Source: Laccaria trichodermophora
Taxonomy: Eukaryota; Basidiomycota; Agaricomycetes; Agaricales; Hydnangiaceae
Length of the DNA stretch: 64,000 bases
Direction of reading: 5' to 3'
Assembly (NCBI GenBank): GCA_018417955.1
Contig: JACTVC010000008.1
Location: 1,240,001 to 1,304,000 of the forward strand
Below are positions 42,842 to 55,187 of this stretch, in pieces. The notes under the pieces were generated by a model, which saw nothing but the letters and a program-made list of their open reading frames with translations, was not told where the DNA came from and made no database searches. The position numbers and the translations under genes were made by a program. Numbering within the stretch: the first letter of the stretch is position 1; the number at the start of each line of letters is the position of its first letter.

Positions 42842-43820
42842 TAATGGTGGGTGTTCCTGAGCCATGGTCATTGAGCCACAATCTTTACTTTCGCCATTAT
42901 ATATTGCAGATCAACCACCTTGCACAAAAGCTTGTTCACAAAGTCCAGTTCCAAGATGGCAGTTTGGAGGTGAGTTACAATGTTCCATGATCACATCAAC
43001 TGAGGCTTGACCTCCTTGCATCCTCCAGCTCAAAGAGATTGGCCGTATCTCTCTCATACGTGATTTTCGGTTCTTGTTTGACGACTTCTCAACAACCTCC
43101 TCGTTATACTCGGGATTTGAGATGTCCCCGAAAGATGATCAACACTTATTAGCCGAAGCTCAGATAGCGGCAGTTTCCCCATGGGCTTTGGATAACTTAT
43201 CCAAAGGTCAACAAGCAGATGTTTCGTACAATGCCTATCGCTCAATTATGAAGGCGCCCAAGATGGGGATCCTTCGGGGTCAAATGTTCGAGAGACAGGT
43301 CCTCAAGTTTTTTGCCAGTCTCAAAGAAAACACACCATTTTGCATTCGGTCTCTGGACGACTCTACGACCTCCCATTGGGTGTATCCTGGTCCCACCAGC
43401 TGCTCATCGTTCCACCCACTGACAGTCATCCAGCTGCTGGAGGTCGCAGTCATGCTTAAGAAGCCTTTATGCCTCACTATGCCCAATCCATTAAACTTCC
43501 CAGCTGTTGCGTCAATCCTGTATGATCCAAGTCAAGGTTTTACTGGTATCCAAATTACTTCCCAGACAACGCATCCTGTGGCTGTCATGGGATTTAAGCA
43601 AATTCAGAAATGGTACTCCCGACTTGCAGTGGGCCTTGGATCTTCGATACCACTGGGCGACCGCTGGCGATTCATCTTCGTGGTGCCAGGTGACATTGCT
43701 GCCAATTTCACAAAACAGCCTTTAGGGGGTGGTGGTGGTACTGATAATCAAGAATGGTGGAAGAGTGTTGATCAATATGTTCTTGGTTTAAAGGAGGATA
43801 CGATATGGTTGAAGATTTAG
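42842..43820 (+). pseudogene. Crinkler-like (CRN) gene 2, 3' part
   Basis: Right after the target duplication the exon ends and an intron (GGTGGGTGTTCC…ATATATTGCAG) leads into an exon encoding DQPPCTKACS, matching the DQPP exon of CRN 1. After another intron (~42970-43028) the frame encodes a C-terminal domain related to that of CRN 1: GQMFERQVLKFFASLKENT, GIQITSQTTHPV, WRFIFVVPGDIAA. The NTPase region present in CRN 1 is missing between these exons and the phase across that junction does not match, so an internal deletion probably predates or accompanies the LTR insertion. Confidence 0.7.
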
Positions 43821-43883
43821 ATTACAACGTTCACCTTGTCCATGATAATATCAAAGGATATGTTGCTCTGAAGCACCGCTTAG

Positions 43884-45130
43884 TCAAAACTCCCCGATGA
43901 AAGCGCCCCTTTGTCCCTGGTCGGCAAAGATATAGTTGAGTATACCAGCCAAGCGCAGCCCGCCTTGTGCGAGCCGTTTCTCGACGAGCCATCGTTGCCC
44001 AATCATCCCGGAATAAGCTGGAGTGTCAAGTTCCAGTAACGGCGGATGTGGGTTGTCGTCCTAGATAGCAATGTCAAACTCGATATCTTGAAGAGAAGAG
44101 GAATGCGTACAGTTCGTTTATAGGGTGGTTCGTCGACCTCCTTTGGCCAAACACCGTCGCAGAGGAGGTCGTGGGTCGGTCTGGCCCAGTGGTAAGGACA
44201 CAGCACATCGTTGTCTGGTAAAACTTCGATGCCGGTTGTTCCCCCCAAACCCAATGCAACCTGAGAGTCAACGGAGGTCCTCTTGACCACGTCTGGGCAG
44301 GACAGCCAATCTGGAACTTCGTCAGCCCATCTTTGGACGATGCCTTCCCAGATGATACGCCGGATGTAAGGGTCGCAGGAAGAGCCGCGGAGGGCTTGTT
44401 CGATTTCTGGGTAGGGTAGTGGGAGGGTGTAGTTTTGCGGGATTGTGGATATGGCTTTGGTGATGAGGGAGTCGTCCCATACTGCGTGGAGGTCTGAGTA
44501 AGACTGTCCATTAAGTATTCAGATCAAAATGGAGGTAGAAGGAAAGACTGACTGGTTTGTTTTTCCCCAAACGCAACTTTAACCTGATTCCCACCGCGTT
44601 CTTGGCCAGTCATATGCATCGGCTGATGCACGTCTCCGAAAAAGTGGATGAGGAACTTGAGCGCTTGTCTCGCCTTTTATCCATCCCTGCAATAACGTTG
44701 TGACGTTCTTCATCCCATCAAGGACGTTAACGCGCTTCGTACCAGCCCATCCGTTCTTTCCTGGGAACGTGTAGGAAGAAGGGGGATTGTCGTCTAGAGC
44801 GCCGATGAAGTGTAGCTGGGTGGACCAGGTCATGTTTGACTTGTATCAGTCTGCCCAGGTTGCTACGGGTGCTATGTGGCATGGCGAGTCCAGAGGGGAG
44901 AGGTTGGTGGAGGAAAAGTCGATGATGGTGCATAAGGTTGGTAGGATGCTTGGGTGGAGGTATATCTGCACGATTGTAACTACTACTTCATGTCCTGCAT
45001 GAAAGAGTGAGATGGGGATTCATATATTGATACTTTAAACTGAGAACGTACCAGCGAATCCCCATGCATACACCATTGGAATGCTGGCGCAGCAGCCTAT
45101 GGCAAAGGCAACAGTTGGTAAAAGACGCAT
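43884..45130 (-). pseudogene. S1/P1 nuclease copy 2, inactivated
   Basis: Colinear with the intact copy at 47176-48432 from signal peptide (MRLLPTVAFAIGCCAS) to the QRGAFI end. A nonsense codon replaces Arg in the WADRYKSN motif (TCA on the plus strand at about 44846), and a ~20-bp deletion near 44667 removes the GDAANEA codons and shifts the frame. Splice sites are otherwise conserved. It is followed upstream by a fragment of HIS5. Confidence 0.85.
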
Positions 45131-45149
45131 TTCCGTAAGGTGGTTGGCA

Positions 45150-45345
45150 TTTTCATGATGCTTGTTATAGGAACTCAACAAGGTCCTCGTCGCCCTGAAT
45201 GACAGGGGGAATTGAAGGAGATAAGATAAGATCAGTCCGATCACAAATTTCTCAACTTTCTAAATGACTCCTCCCTTTGCACTTCAACCATGCCCATCCT
45301 CGGCCTTTCACCCTCTTCAAAATCCACCTATCCACCCCTTGGCTG
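45150..45345 (+). pseudogene. HIS5 promoter and first codons (duplicate fragment)
   Basis: Matches 48450-48640: the HIS5 upstream region and the start MPILGLSP (ATG at 45290). It diverges after about 15 codons into a GGCTGGGTAGCGAG tail. It marks the right end of the duplicated nuclease-HIS5 segment. Confidence 0.85.
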
Positions 45346-45531
45346 GGTAGCGAGTCTATCGATTTGAGTCCACTCTAGAAAAGAGGCCCAACTTTGAATT
45401 TCCAACTTTGCAAATGATAAGTTGTGCTACGAAACACCCTATAGCTCCAAGCAGAATCAATCATGAAAATGAAAAATGGAAAAGAAGTTGGTATCTCGAC
45501 TGGATTATACTAAGTACTCCATGGAAAAGGA

Positions 45532-46842
45532 TTACATGCCACCCTTAACATACTGACGCCACTTTATCACCTCCCTTGCCTGAAGACAAGGCGTCGGACT
45601 AGCTACAATATACTTCAGCTGATTGGGTTGCAGTTTCCGATACGTGCAATGTTCTTCAACCTTACAATTCACGACCAGTACCTCCTTCAGCGACATCCAT
45701 GTCCCCTCCCTCTCGAAAATTCTATCCACGGAGAGCCAGTCACACTGCCTCAAATCTTGACGGTCAACCGTACTCAGTATAAGGACTATTTTCTCCATAG
45801 TGTGTCCGTTGCAGGACGCCAATATGTAGGGGATGCAAAGAAACGGCGCAATTGAGGAGTAGGTTCCAGGATTGGTATACGCTGTCTGTTCGACAGTGTA
45901 GGAAAGACTGATAGACAATGTGAGGTGACGGAGGTCGGTAAGAACGCCGAGGTTAATATATTCTAAGAGTATGATGTGAATTTAGGGTGAATTAGGAATA
46001 AATAACTGCTCACCGTCTTCATCGTAAAACGCAAGGTCTAACACTTGAAGAGAGGAGGAACACAACTGAAGTAACCCTTGTGGCCTATTGTGATATCCGT
46101 AACACTCAATCACCCTCAATCTGGACCAGTCAAACGGCGTCCCTGCGCCGATGAGGCAATACGAGAGACCGCCACGGAGACGAACTTCTTCAACGTACAC
46201 CGTTTCTCTTTCTCCTGGCAAAGAAACGTAGTCGGGACGTCCCAAAGACGTATCGACGTCGAGTGTTTTGAGATTTTGTACCACACTCAATAGGTCTACG
46301 GGAATATCACAGTATTTCAGCGTGACTGAGCATATGCCGGTGCGTTGCAGAAGAGCGAAGATGTAGCCTTGCACGTATTCATCAAGCTTTTCCCATCGTA
46401 CTGTGATGTCTAGTTCGATTGATATGAGATCGTGCGTTAGATCGCTAACCAGGGACAGGAAACGGCGATTTTTTTTCGTGCCGGCATAGCCAATGTCATC
46501 TACAGTCGAAAGGAACATGGAGCTGTCTTGTTCTCGGGTAGGAGGACATTTGGATATTCCGATCTTAAAGTAGATCGTTTGATGGGGTTTCCAGGCTTCG
46601 CGAATGTAGACGGTGATGTGTCGTGAATGACAATATGGCCGGAGAACTGGGAAGGCGAGGTACAAAGGTATGATCGTGGATGTGGCAAGGTAGGAGTCGA
46701 TGATGTGACACATTAGCTCTGGAGGAAGTGGTAAATTCCACTCATTTGATTGATTTTTTCCTAGGCGCTTGAACATCGTGTGAAATCGTTGAAGGAGGGA
46801 TGGGGAAGAAGGCATCTTTCTTGAACGAAACCGGTTCAGCAT
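45532..46842 (-). CDS. F-box-like protein, paralogue C, 419 aa
   Basis: Exons 46842-46014 and 45962-45532, intact. Near-identical to copy B apart from scattered substitutions and the C-terminal end (REVIKWRQYVKGGM). F-box-like NLPLPPELMCHIIDSYL, then leucine-rich-like blocks. The flanking DNA to 47.29 kb is also shared with copy B and its adjoining nuclease, so the copies arose by segmental duplication. An SCF substrate-receptor role is inferred from the F-box-like motif only. Confidence 0.7.
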
Positions 46843-47175
46843 TCTGTCTGGGAGGTTCGAGGTGGTAGGTGAAAATGCTCAGATTGTCGCCCCTGGAGGC
46901 GCACTGTACACGAGGCATGCCTCGCTTCACTTCGGTGATTTGCGGCGTGGAGTTATTTCTTTGGGTGTGAGCTGATCAAATGGTTGAGTACATGATCAGT
47001 ATCAAAGGAAAGGTATGACGGTAATGTCAAGCGCACTGGAGTGAGATATTGTTGCAATTCCGAAAAAGAAGCCGCATAGAAGAAATGACAATGGATAGAT
47101 AGAGAGAGGAGCCTTGAAACAAGTAATGATAAAGTATTATCATATGTTCATTGAGTGCATTAAGGCAATGGCCAC

Positions 47176-48432
47176 TCAAAACTCCTCGATGAAGGCGCCC
47201 CTTTGACCCTGGTTGGCAAAGATATAGTTGAGTATACCAGCCAAGCGCAGCCCGCCTTGTGCGAGCTGTTTCTCGACGAGCCATCGTTGCCCAATCATGC
47301 CGGAATAGGCTGGAGTGTCAAGTTCTAGTAACGGTGGCTGTGGGTTGTCGTCCTAAATAGCAATGTCAAACTCGATATCTCAAAAAGAAGAGGAATGCGT
47401 ACAGTTCGTTTATAGGGCGGTTCGTCGACCTCCTTTGGCCAAACACCGTCGCAGAGGAGGTCGTGGGTCGGTCTGGCCCAGTGGTAAGGACACAGCACAT
47501 CGTTGTCTGGTAAAATATCGATGCCGGTTGTTCCCCTCAAACCCAACGCAACCTGAGCGTCAACGGAAGTCTGCTTGACCACTTCTGGGCAGGACAGCCA
47601 ATCTGCAATTTCGTCAGCCCATCTCTGAAAGATGCCTCCCCAGATGATACGCCGGATGTAAGGGTCGTAGGAAGAGCCGCGGAGGGCTTGTTCGATTTCT
47701 GGGTAGGGTAGTGGGATTGTGTAGTTTTGCGGGATTGTGGATGTGACTTTGGCGATGAGGAAGTCGTCCCATACTGCGTGGAGGTCTGAGTGGGATGTCC
47801 GTAAGTAAGTGTTCGGGTAATACCCATCCAGGAAGGACTGACTGGTTTCTTTTCCCCCGAACGCGACTTTAACCTGATTCCCACCGCGTTCTCGGCCAGT
47901 CATATGCATCGGCTGATGCGCGTCTCCGAAAAAGTGGATGAGGAACTTGAGCGCCTCGTTCGCCGCGTCGCCGCTTGTCTCGCCTTTTACCCATCCCTGC
48001 AGTAACGCCGTGACGTTCTTCATCCCATCAAGGACGTTGACGCGCTTCGTACCAGCCCATCCGTTCTTTCCTGGGAACGTGCAGGAAGAAGGGGGGTGGT
48101 CGTCTAGAGCGCCGATGAAGTGCAGCTGGGCGGACCAGGTCATGTTGGACTTGTATCGGTCTGCCCAGGTTGCTACGGGTGCTATGGAGCATGTCGAGTC
48201 TGGAGGGGAGAGGTTGGTGGAGGAAAAGTCGATGATGGTACATAAGGTTGGTAGGACGGTTGGGTGGAGGTAAATTTGCGCGATTGTAGCTACTATTTCG
48301 TGTCCTGGATGAAAGAGTGAGATGGGGATTGATGATTTTAACTGCGAACGTACCAGCGAAACCCCATGCATACGCCGCTGGAATGCTGGCGCAACAGCCT
48401 AGGGCAAAGACAACAGTTGATACAAGACGCAT
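47176..48432 (-). CDS. Secreted S1/P1-type zinc nuclease, intact copy 3, 366 aa
   Basis: Exons 48432-48354, 48304-47843, 47785-47403, 47352-47176. Trinuclear-zinc endonuclease that cleaves single-stranded DNA and RNA, secreted. A signal peptide (MRLVSTVVFALGCCASIPAAYA) precedes the invariant mature N-terminal Trp of WGFAGHE. Zinc ligand motifs are all present: GHE, WAD, LHFIG, FLIHFFGDAHQPMH and NLHAVWD. The C-terminal part LAQGGLRLAGILNYIF matches the family. Length is close to fungal nuclease S1/P1. Divergent from HIS5, 163 bp between starts. Only this copy of the three closely related ones is free of lesions. Confidence 0.9.
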
Positions 48433-48595
48433 TTCCGTAAGGTGGTTGGCATTTTCATGATGCTTGTTACTTATAGGAACTCAACAAGGTCCTCGTCGCC
48501 CTGAATAACAGGGGGAATTGAAGGAGATAAGATAAGATCATCCCGATCACAAATTTCTCAACTTTCTAAATGACTCCTCCCTTTGCACTTCAACC

Positions 48596-49971
48596 ATGCC
48601 CATCCTCGGCCTTTCACCCCCCTTAAAACCCACCTACCCACCCCGCTTTAACATCGAAAAAGTAATCAGACCCAACATCCTCTCTCTACACCCCTACCGC
48701 TGTGCTCGGGACGACTATAAGCAGGGCATCCTGCTCGACGCGAACGAGAATGCTTTCGGGCACTCCATCACCCGTTCCTCCTCAGGAGAAGAAGGCGTCA
48801 TAGCGGACCTACAAACTACCCTCGATTTGGATTTACACCGATACCCAGACCCCTCCCACGCAGACATCAAACAACGCATCGCGTCGCTGCGCGCCGTCCC
48901 GGGGCCAGAATACGTGTTTTTGGGTGTGGGGAGCGATGAGGTTATTGATCTGTTGATGAGGGTGTGTGTTGTCCCTGGGGGAGGGGAGAAGATCTTGACG
49001 ACGCCGCCTACGTATGGGATGTATGCGGTGTGTGCGCAGGTGAATGATGTGGGTGTTGTTAAGGTTCCATTGGAGTTGACGGGAGGGGAAGGGGAAGGAG
49101 AAGGGGGGGAGAGGGGACGGTTTAGTGTTCGTGTTGATGAGGTGAGCCTTTGAGGATTCTCACATAGTTGAATTTTGACTGAGGACTTTCTTTGGGAATA
49201 GGTGAAGAAAGCAATCGACTCTGATCCGAATATCAAATTGATATTCCTCTGTTCGCCTGGCAACCCAACCGGAACGCTCATCTCTCTTAAATCCATAAAA
49301 GCGCTGCTGGACTATGAAAAGTTTAGTGGGATCGTCGTGGTAGACGAAGCCTACATCGACTTTGCAAACGAGAACACATCCGCCGTCTCCTTGGTCGAGG
49401 AATACGCGAATCTATGCGTCATGCAGACCGTGAGCAAGAGTTTCGGGCTTGCTGCCATCCGGTACGTCCATCCTCACAACACCCCATCACATCCCATCTC
49501 ATTTCGTTTCGTAGACTAGGAATCGCAATCGCCCAGCCCCCACTAATCCAAATCCTAACCAACACCAAAGCACCCTACAACATATCCACACCAACAGCCC
49601 ACCTCGCCCGTGCAGCACTCACACCCACCGCCGTCACCTCAATGCGCACCAAAGTGTCCACCCTCGTACAAAGTCGCGCCGCGCTCCTCCAAAAACTCGC
49701 GTCCTTTGCGCCGCTTGGGTTGGGAGGGGCGATTGGCGGGAACGATGCGAATTTCGTTCTTGTGCCCGTACTGACAAAAGACGGGAGTGGGAAGCCGGAT
49801 AGCGAAAGAGCACAGAGGGTGTATAAAGCGCTGGCGGAGGAGAATGGGGTTGTGGTTAGGTATCGAGGCGGGGAGATGGGGTGTCAGGGGTGTTTGAGGA
49901 TAACGGTGGGTACGGAGGAGGAGAATGAGGTTGCGTTGAGGAAGTTGGGGGAAGTGTTGAGTGTGATTTAG
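48596..49971 (+). CDS. HIS5: Histidinol-phosphate aminotransferase, 420 aa
   Basis: Exons 48596-49141, 49202-49461, 49515-49971. PLP-dependent transamination of imidazole-acetol phosphate with glutamate in histidine biosynthesis (cytosolic). Class I/II aminotransferase fold: ILLDANENAFG, YPDPSHADIKQRIA, GVGSDEVIDLLMR, PPTYGMYAV, LCSPGNPTGT, VVDEAYIDFA, then the PLP-binding lysine in VSKSFGLAAIR. The C-terminal YRGGEMGCQGCLRITVGT supplies the Arg pocket. A Gly/Glu-rich insertion (GGEGEGEGG) lies before the first intron. Length is typical of fungal His5. Fragments of its 5' end occur at 20304 and 45150. Confidence 0.94.
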
Positions 49972-50071
49972 ATGGATGGAAAACATTTAAATTGATGTAG
50001 AGCAACACGGGATAGAGATACACATTGGATATATAGACAAAATATAAGACTTACAGATAGATAGAGGTTAT

Positions 50072-51350
50072 TTAAGATCGCGCTGCTTCTTCTAAGAAGA
50101 GATAGTTGAGGATCCCAGCGAGCCGTATACCGCCTTGCGCAAGCAGTTTCTCCACGACCATCGTATCCTCAATTACGCCAGCATACTTTGGCGTGTCGAG
50201 CTCTAGAAGGGGGGGATGGGGTTTCGGTGGACGGCCGGCAACATCCTCGTCCGCCTGTTCATGATTTTGAGATAAAGAGTAACAAAGAGGGAAAGAGTTA
50301 CGCACGAATTTACTGCCATTATAAGGCGGCTCGTCCAACTCTTTCGGCCAAACGATGTCGCAATTGAGCGCGTGGATAGGTTTGGCCCAGTGATAAGGAC
50401 AAACGACATCCGTATCCGGCCCAATCTCTACGCCTTGCTTTCCAGCTAGGCGTTTCAAGCTCATCACGACTTGATGCCACCCTCGAGCAGGAGGAGGAGG
50501 AATAGTCTCAGGGCAAGAGAACCACTCTGGTACATCGTCCTTCCATTTCTGAAATACGCCCTCCCACATGATACGGCGGATGTACGAATCGTAGATCGTC
50601 CCGCGGAGTGCGTACTCTACGTCTGGGTAGGGCAGCGGTCTGGAGTAGTTCCGCGGGACTGTACGGATGGCTTTGGCGATGAGGAGGCCGTCCCATAGTG
50701 AGTGGAGGTCTACGGATAAATAAGAACGAATAAAAGACGAAAAGGAATAACAGACTGGTTTGTCGACCACTCCAAAGAACCCTATCCGAATTCCCACCTC
50801 TATCCCGTCCAGTAAGGTGTAAAGGCATATGCAAGTCCCCCATAAAATGGACCAAAAACTTCAACGCCTCATTCGCCGTCCCGTCCCCCACCTCTCCCTT
50901 CGTCCAATCCTCCAAGAGACCCGTAACGTTCTTGATAGCATCCAACACGTTCCCGCCGCGTGCACCTGCCCACCCGCGTTCGCCGGGGAACAAGCACGTT
51001 TGGGAGGGGTGGTCGTCTAGGGAGCCGACGTAGTGCAATGCGGCGGACCAGCGCATTTTGAACCGGAGTTTATCGGCCCAGGTAGATATGGGGGCGAGGT
51101 GGCATGGTTGGTGCGGTTGTTGGGTTTCGTCGTCTGAGAAAGTGAGGATGTCGCAGAGGGTGGGGAGGATGGAGGGGTGTAGGTACATTTGGGCTATGGT
51201 GGCTATTATTTCGTGTCCTTATATAAACGGTTAGAAGAAGGGTGGGGAATTGGAAGGGTTGGAAGTGACTTTACCTGCTGCTCCCCATGCGTAGGCTGTT
51301 GGTATGCTGGAACTGAGGAAGAGGGCTGCCAATGGACGGGAGAGGCGCAT
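50072..51350 (-). CDS. Secreted S1/P1-type zinc nuclease, diverged paralogue 4, 374 aa
   Basis: Exons 51350-51275, 51217-50756, 50709-50306, 50254-50072. Same intron positions as copy 3 but clearly older divergence. Signal peptide MRLSRPLAALFLSSSIPTAYA, then mature WGAAGHEI. Zinc motifs: WAD, LHYVG, FLVHFMGDLHMPLH and NLHSLWD are intact. It has an insertion in the CPETIPPPPARGW region. Convergent with HIS5 (100 bp apart). Probably the ancestral neighbour from which tandem copies of HIS5-linked nucleases expanded; a secreted role in nucleic-acid scavenging is inferred from the family. Confidence 0.9.
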
Positions 51351-51801
51351 GGTGGTTGGTGGTGAAAGGCGGAGAGCCGCAATGCCCACAAAAAGGGATG
51401 CTGGATATTTAAAGCCTGTCAAGTAATTGGGCCTGACATGGCAACGGTGACGAGAAATGGACCAATTGGTACAACGTCGTGAGGAAGCGGCTTTCGCCGC
51501 CAGCTGGCCGCTTGATCACTAGGCATAGACGCTCACAAACCCGAATTTAGGCTCTTGCATCCGAGGTGCGCCAAAGACACGAAAGCGTCGCGTTAAAAGG
51601 TGTTCTAGCGACACCGCAACTAATGTAATGAACAGGAGCAGGTGCGTATGTCTGCAACATTTCCCGAACCTTGAGACCACTGTGTGCCTTTAAACGCAAC
51701 CTCTGTCTCGCCATGTTTCGCCGACCATGAGGGCTGAATAGGGGAACGCAAAGTTATCGATTCCGTTTCTCGACAACGTCCAACCTCAACCCTCACGCAA
51801 T
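51351..51801. promoter_or_regulatory. Divergent intergenic region
   Basis: 451 bp between the starts of nuclease 4 and the 191-aa gene; should hold both promoters. Apart from a short palindromic GGCGGCTTTCGCCGCC-like string near 51490 I see no motif. Confidence 0.4.
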
Positions 51802-52427
51802 ATGTCTTTCCTCCTCCAACGCCGCTCCAAAACTGTCGTACCCACCCCAGACCCACCTGTTAAACAGAAAGTTCCAGAGTCCGGGGTAATCGAAGCTTCG
51901 GTTTTGGTCGTTCCTCCCGATGGTTCGGTACACGAAACAGGGATGAAGTATGCGGAGTTCAATGTTGAAGGCCTTTCCCGTATGTAAATCTATTCTTCTA
52001 TCGCGGCGAAACCACCAAGCTCACGATAGCTACAGAAATGGTTCTGCATCAGGATCAACTTTTTGGGGTGGTCCAAGTGGCTCAGTGCAATTCTAGCGCG
52101 CTCATCATTGCCGACATAGTTGCCGTGCCGGTGAAAGATGTTGAACAAATTGAACCAGAAACCTGGTACCTACCATTGGGGCATGCGTGGCGATTTCCTG
52201 TTGTTGATAGTGATCGTGCTACGTTGCTCGCTCGCTCGATCGTCGAGGTTCAGCACCACGGCTTCATGCAGCCTGACAAGAATTACAGTGGTTTCAGTTA
52301 TCAACTATTGGAGGGCCACCGTATTTTCCTGGTGGTACATTGGATAATAGGCCCTTACAGTCAAAACATGAGAATTGCGTTGAATATATATGCGTACATG
52401 TGCTATAGGAAACCATGGCGGCCGTAG
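51802..52427 (+). CDS. Hypothetical protein, 191 aa
   Basis: Exons 51802-51979 and 52030-52427, 50-bp gtatgt intron. Starts MSFLLQRRSKTVV. Then a Pro-rich segment and an ordered part with VVQVAQCNSSALIIADIVAVPV, YLPLGHAWRFPV and HRIFLVVHWIIGP. No signal peptide; the C-terminal half is hydrophobic/aromatic. I do not recognise it. The clean splice and start context support a real gene. Confidence 0.55.
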
Positions 52428-53647
52428 AACACTTTGGAGAGATGTATATAAATACAACGTCAGGTGTTGGAAATCAACAAGATGAGCCAGTGTCGTTTAT
52501 CGCATCATCCACTTGAAATTTCAGTTAGCGGAGCAACAGCTCGACGGAGACCTCGGCGAGACTGACCATGACCTTGTTCACTGCTGTGTTCATATATAGG
52601 TGAAAAGAACTTGGGGATTTTTTTTTGATTGTCTATTTCATTTTATTTGATAACCACATGGGGCGGCCAACGATTCCTTAAAGCCCGCTACAATCCTGTC
52701 GCAGCTTGTCCCATTCCGTTTCGGGAGAAAATGCGCGGAGCAGCGAGCCCGAGCACTTCGAGAGCGAACGTAAAAGTGGCCATTTCGCTGGCTGCGGCAA
52801 GGAAGGGCGTGCTGGTATGTTTGAACGAGATTTTGGCGATTGCTTCATAGCCATTGGATCAAGGCTCTGTTGTATGACCCTGCGATGCCAGCTATGTAAG
52901 TGCATATGAAAAAAGTTCGTGTACATAGTACGGACCTTCGCGAATTCAGTACAACTACGTGCGCCTACTGCAGCACACGCGATTTTTTGGAGTTCAGGGA
53001 TGTTAAAAGGGAGATAGCGAAGTGCATTTCCTGGCAGTGCCGATGTTGCTCTGAATCCTGCATATTTCTTTCACAGCTCGTAAGTTCTATGTCGTAAACC
53101 CCCCTTATTAGAACTGATACTCACTTATGAGCCTCTCTTCAGCCTGGTTGCGCTCATCGCACCTTGTCACACCTCTGACGCCTGGCACTTGACCGGGACC
53201 AAGAATGCTGAGACGTAGTTATGGTGCTGACACGGCCGATAGGGCTAGTGTACGACCTCCGTGCATGAAATTCCATTGAATGTTGTGGTATCAACGTTTC
53301 GCGGGGCATAATGGAGATTTTTGCGACATAATTCTGTCATTTATAAAGGAATTCAGATGTGGGGTTCTAACCTGAGGTGAACTTGATTGAACCTATAATT
53401 TGTACTGGGCGTTGTACTCACCTAAGTCAAAGGCCAACGTGTCCCAGGTCTTAATGAATTGTTCAACTCTGATCTCTCTCCGTTTTGACCTAGGGATCCA
53501 GATACTGGAGTAAAAACGGTTGCCGCGGTCGTTGTTGTGATCGAAGCGCAAAGTTGAAATATTCCTGTTTACTTGTTACCTTTGCATTCGTCTGCAACAA
53601 CTTTAGTCTGCATCGCTGTAGACGCACCCTGATGCCCTCCAGCCAAC
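52428..53647. other. No gene recognised
   Basis: Short Cys-rich frames around 52700-53090 lack continuity. Nothing supportable beyond presumed UTRs and the promoter of the next gene. Confidence 0.4.
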
Positions 53648-54272
53648 ATGTTCGGCCGCAGAAGAAACAAACGTCGCATTTATCTAGCATTCTTCCATCG
53701 CGAATTTACCCCAGACAACCCAATCAAGTACCACACCGCCTTTCTCGTCACTCCCAAAAGACCCAATACAATTTCTGAAGCAAAGAACAGCCGTATTTTT
53801 CACGTCAGGAAAGACCTATCGAACGGGCAAGAAGAGCGTTGGATATTCGACCAGAAGCCGACGCGCACTCGATCGTACTTGCTGGCTGGTGTGATGCTAC
53901 TTGGAAAGGTGCCAAACGCGATCTCGGCGGACGCGCTGGAAGCTATCTTTGAGAGTGTCCCGAGGCTCACGGCCCCGCGCGATAATCCGCGGTGGTTGTG
54001 CCGTGATTGGATTTGGAGCGCGTTGCCTGTGCGGATTGGTTTCACTTGCCGTCGACCGTCACTAATTTGTATTGCAGATTTTGGTTGCAGAAAATGTTAT
54101 CAAACCTCTCCCATCGGCTCCGAACGAGGTGTGGAAGGCTGGCTTGGCGTTTACCGAGGCCCAGAACGTGCCAATGCTCTTCAACGCTATTCCCTGCTGC
54201 GACGCCCTTGGTCGAAAAATTACGAGTGAGATTGGACCCCTGGTCAAGAATCCGACGGTGAAGTATCCATGA
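53648..54272 (+). CDS. Small basidiomycete hypothetical protein (DUF6914-like), 191 aa
   Basis: Exons 53648-54028 and 54078-54272, intron gtgcgg…TTGCAG. Starts MFGRRRNKRRIYLAFFHREFTPDNPIKYHTAFLVTPK. Then RIFHVRKD, RTRSYLLAGVMLLGKV and WLCRDWIW, blocks I associate with a small fungal family of unknown function (possibly DUF6914; label from memory). The YHTAFLV…W(L/R)CR(D/H)W arrangement recalls NlpC/P60- or cysteine-peptidase-like folds, but no catalytic triad can be argued. C-terminus contains LAFTEAQNVPMLFNAIPCC. Confidence 0.6.
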
Positions 54273-55187
54273 TACATACAGCTTGGCTTGGTTTTGAGTT
54301 CTCTCCGCCCCCTTCCCAGTCTCAAGATACCTGGCTTCATGATAACATTATAACGCGTAATGGAAGGAGAATTGTATTTCTAGGCTACATGGCGCCGCCC
54401 ATCCAGAATGTAGTATGATAAAAAAGTGTATACATAGAATGGATAATTGTAGAGTTTTGAAGTATGATCCCCAAGTTGAAAATGCGAGCCTGAGTATTTG
54501 ATCATAGGAAAGGATGAAAAAATGAGGAAAGTGACTTGGGTTTGAAACGTGAAGGGGAAGTAGCGACAAATCAAGTGGGACACAGACAGAGCTTAGCCAG
54601 AAGGGGAGAGCAACCAGTTAAAAGGCAAGTTAAGGTAAGGAGAGCGTCCGTGCGATGTGAATTTGAGTGCGGCTCCACGTAGTACTGGATCACAGAGGGT
54701 TGAATCGACAAAAAGCATGGGTGCAAAGCTTGGCCCAAACGAGAACATGGATTGGGAGCGACGACGTTGTGAACAGAACACAAAAGACACAGATCAACTG
54801 AAAGTTTTGAGAGCACAGTGATGAGGGAGAGGCGATAAAGGAGGAAAATCAAACGGCGGGGTGTATGCATGGATGGGCGGGATCGGTAATAAACATATCA
54901 CGCCACGGTGGCAAGTGGATGGTGATTGATGGACTAGAGTGAAACATTGAATGAAATGTATAGTGACAATGCGATGCTGTGAGGGTATGAAGTTGATATG
55001 CTTGGTGGGAGTTCTGAGTCCAGGTAGGAAGACATATGACCATAGGACTATGGGGTTATCATACAGCGTTTTATTGAGTCGTCGTGGGGGGAAGATGCCA
55101 AAACAAGATGGGGTAGCTTTAAATAATATTGAGTCCAGTCGACGGTTTCGCCTGTCAATGTGTACCACAATCGACGAAGGGAGCCTT
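54273..55187. other. Intergenic between convergent genes
   Basis: Contains only short frames; presumably 3' UTRs of the flanking genes. No repeat or RNA gene recognised. Confidence 0.4.

Noticed and set aside
42598..42990. 130-codon ORF starting in the 3' LTR
   Set aside because: Identical to the polyprotein's LTR-encoded start and runs into unrelated flanking DNA; a by-product of the LTR.
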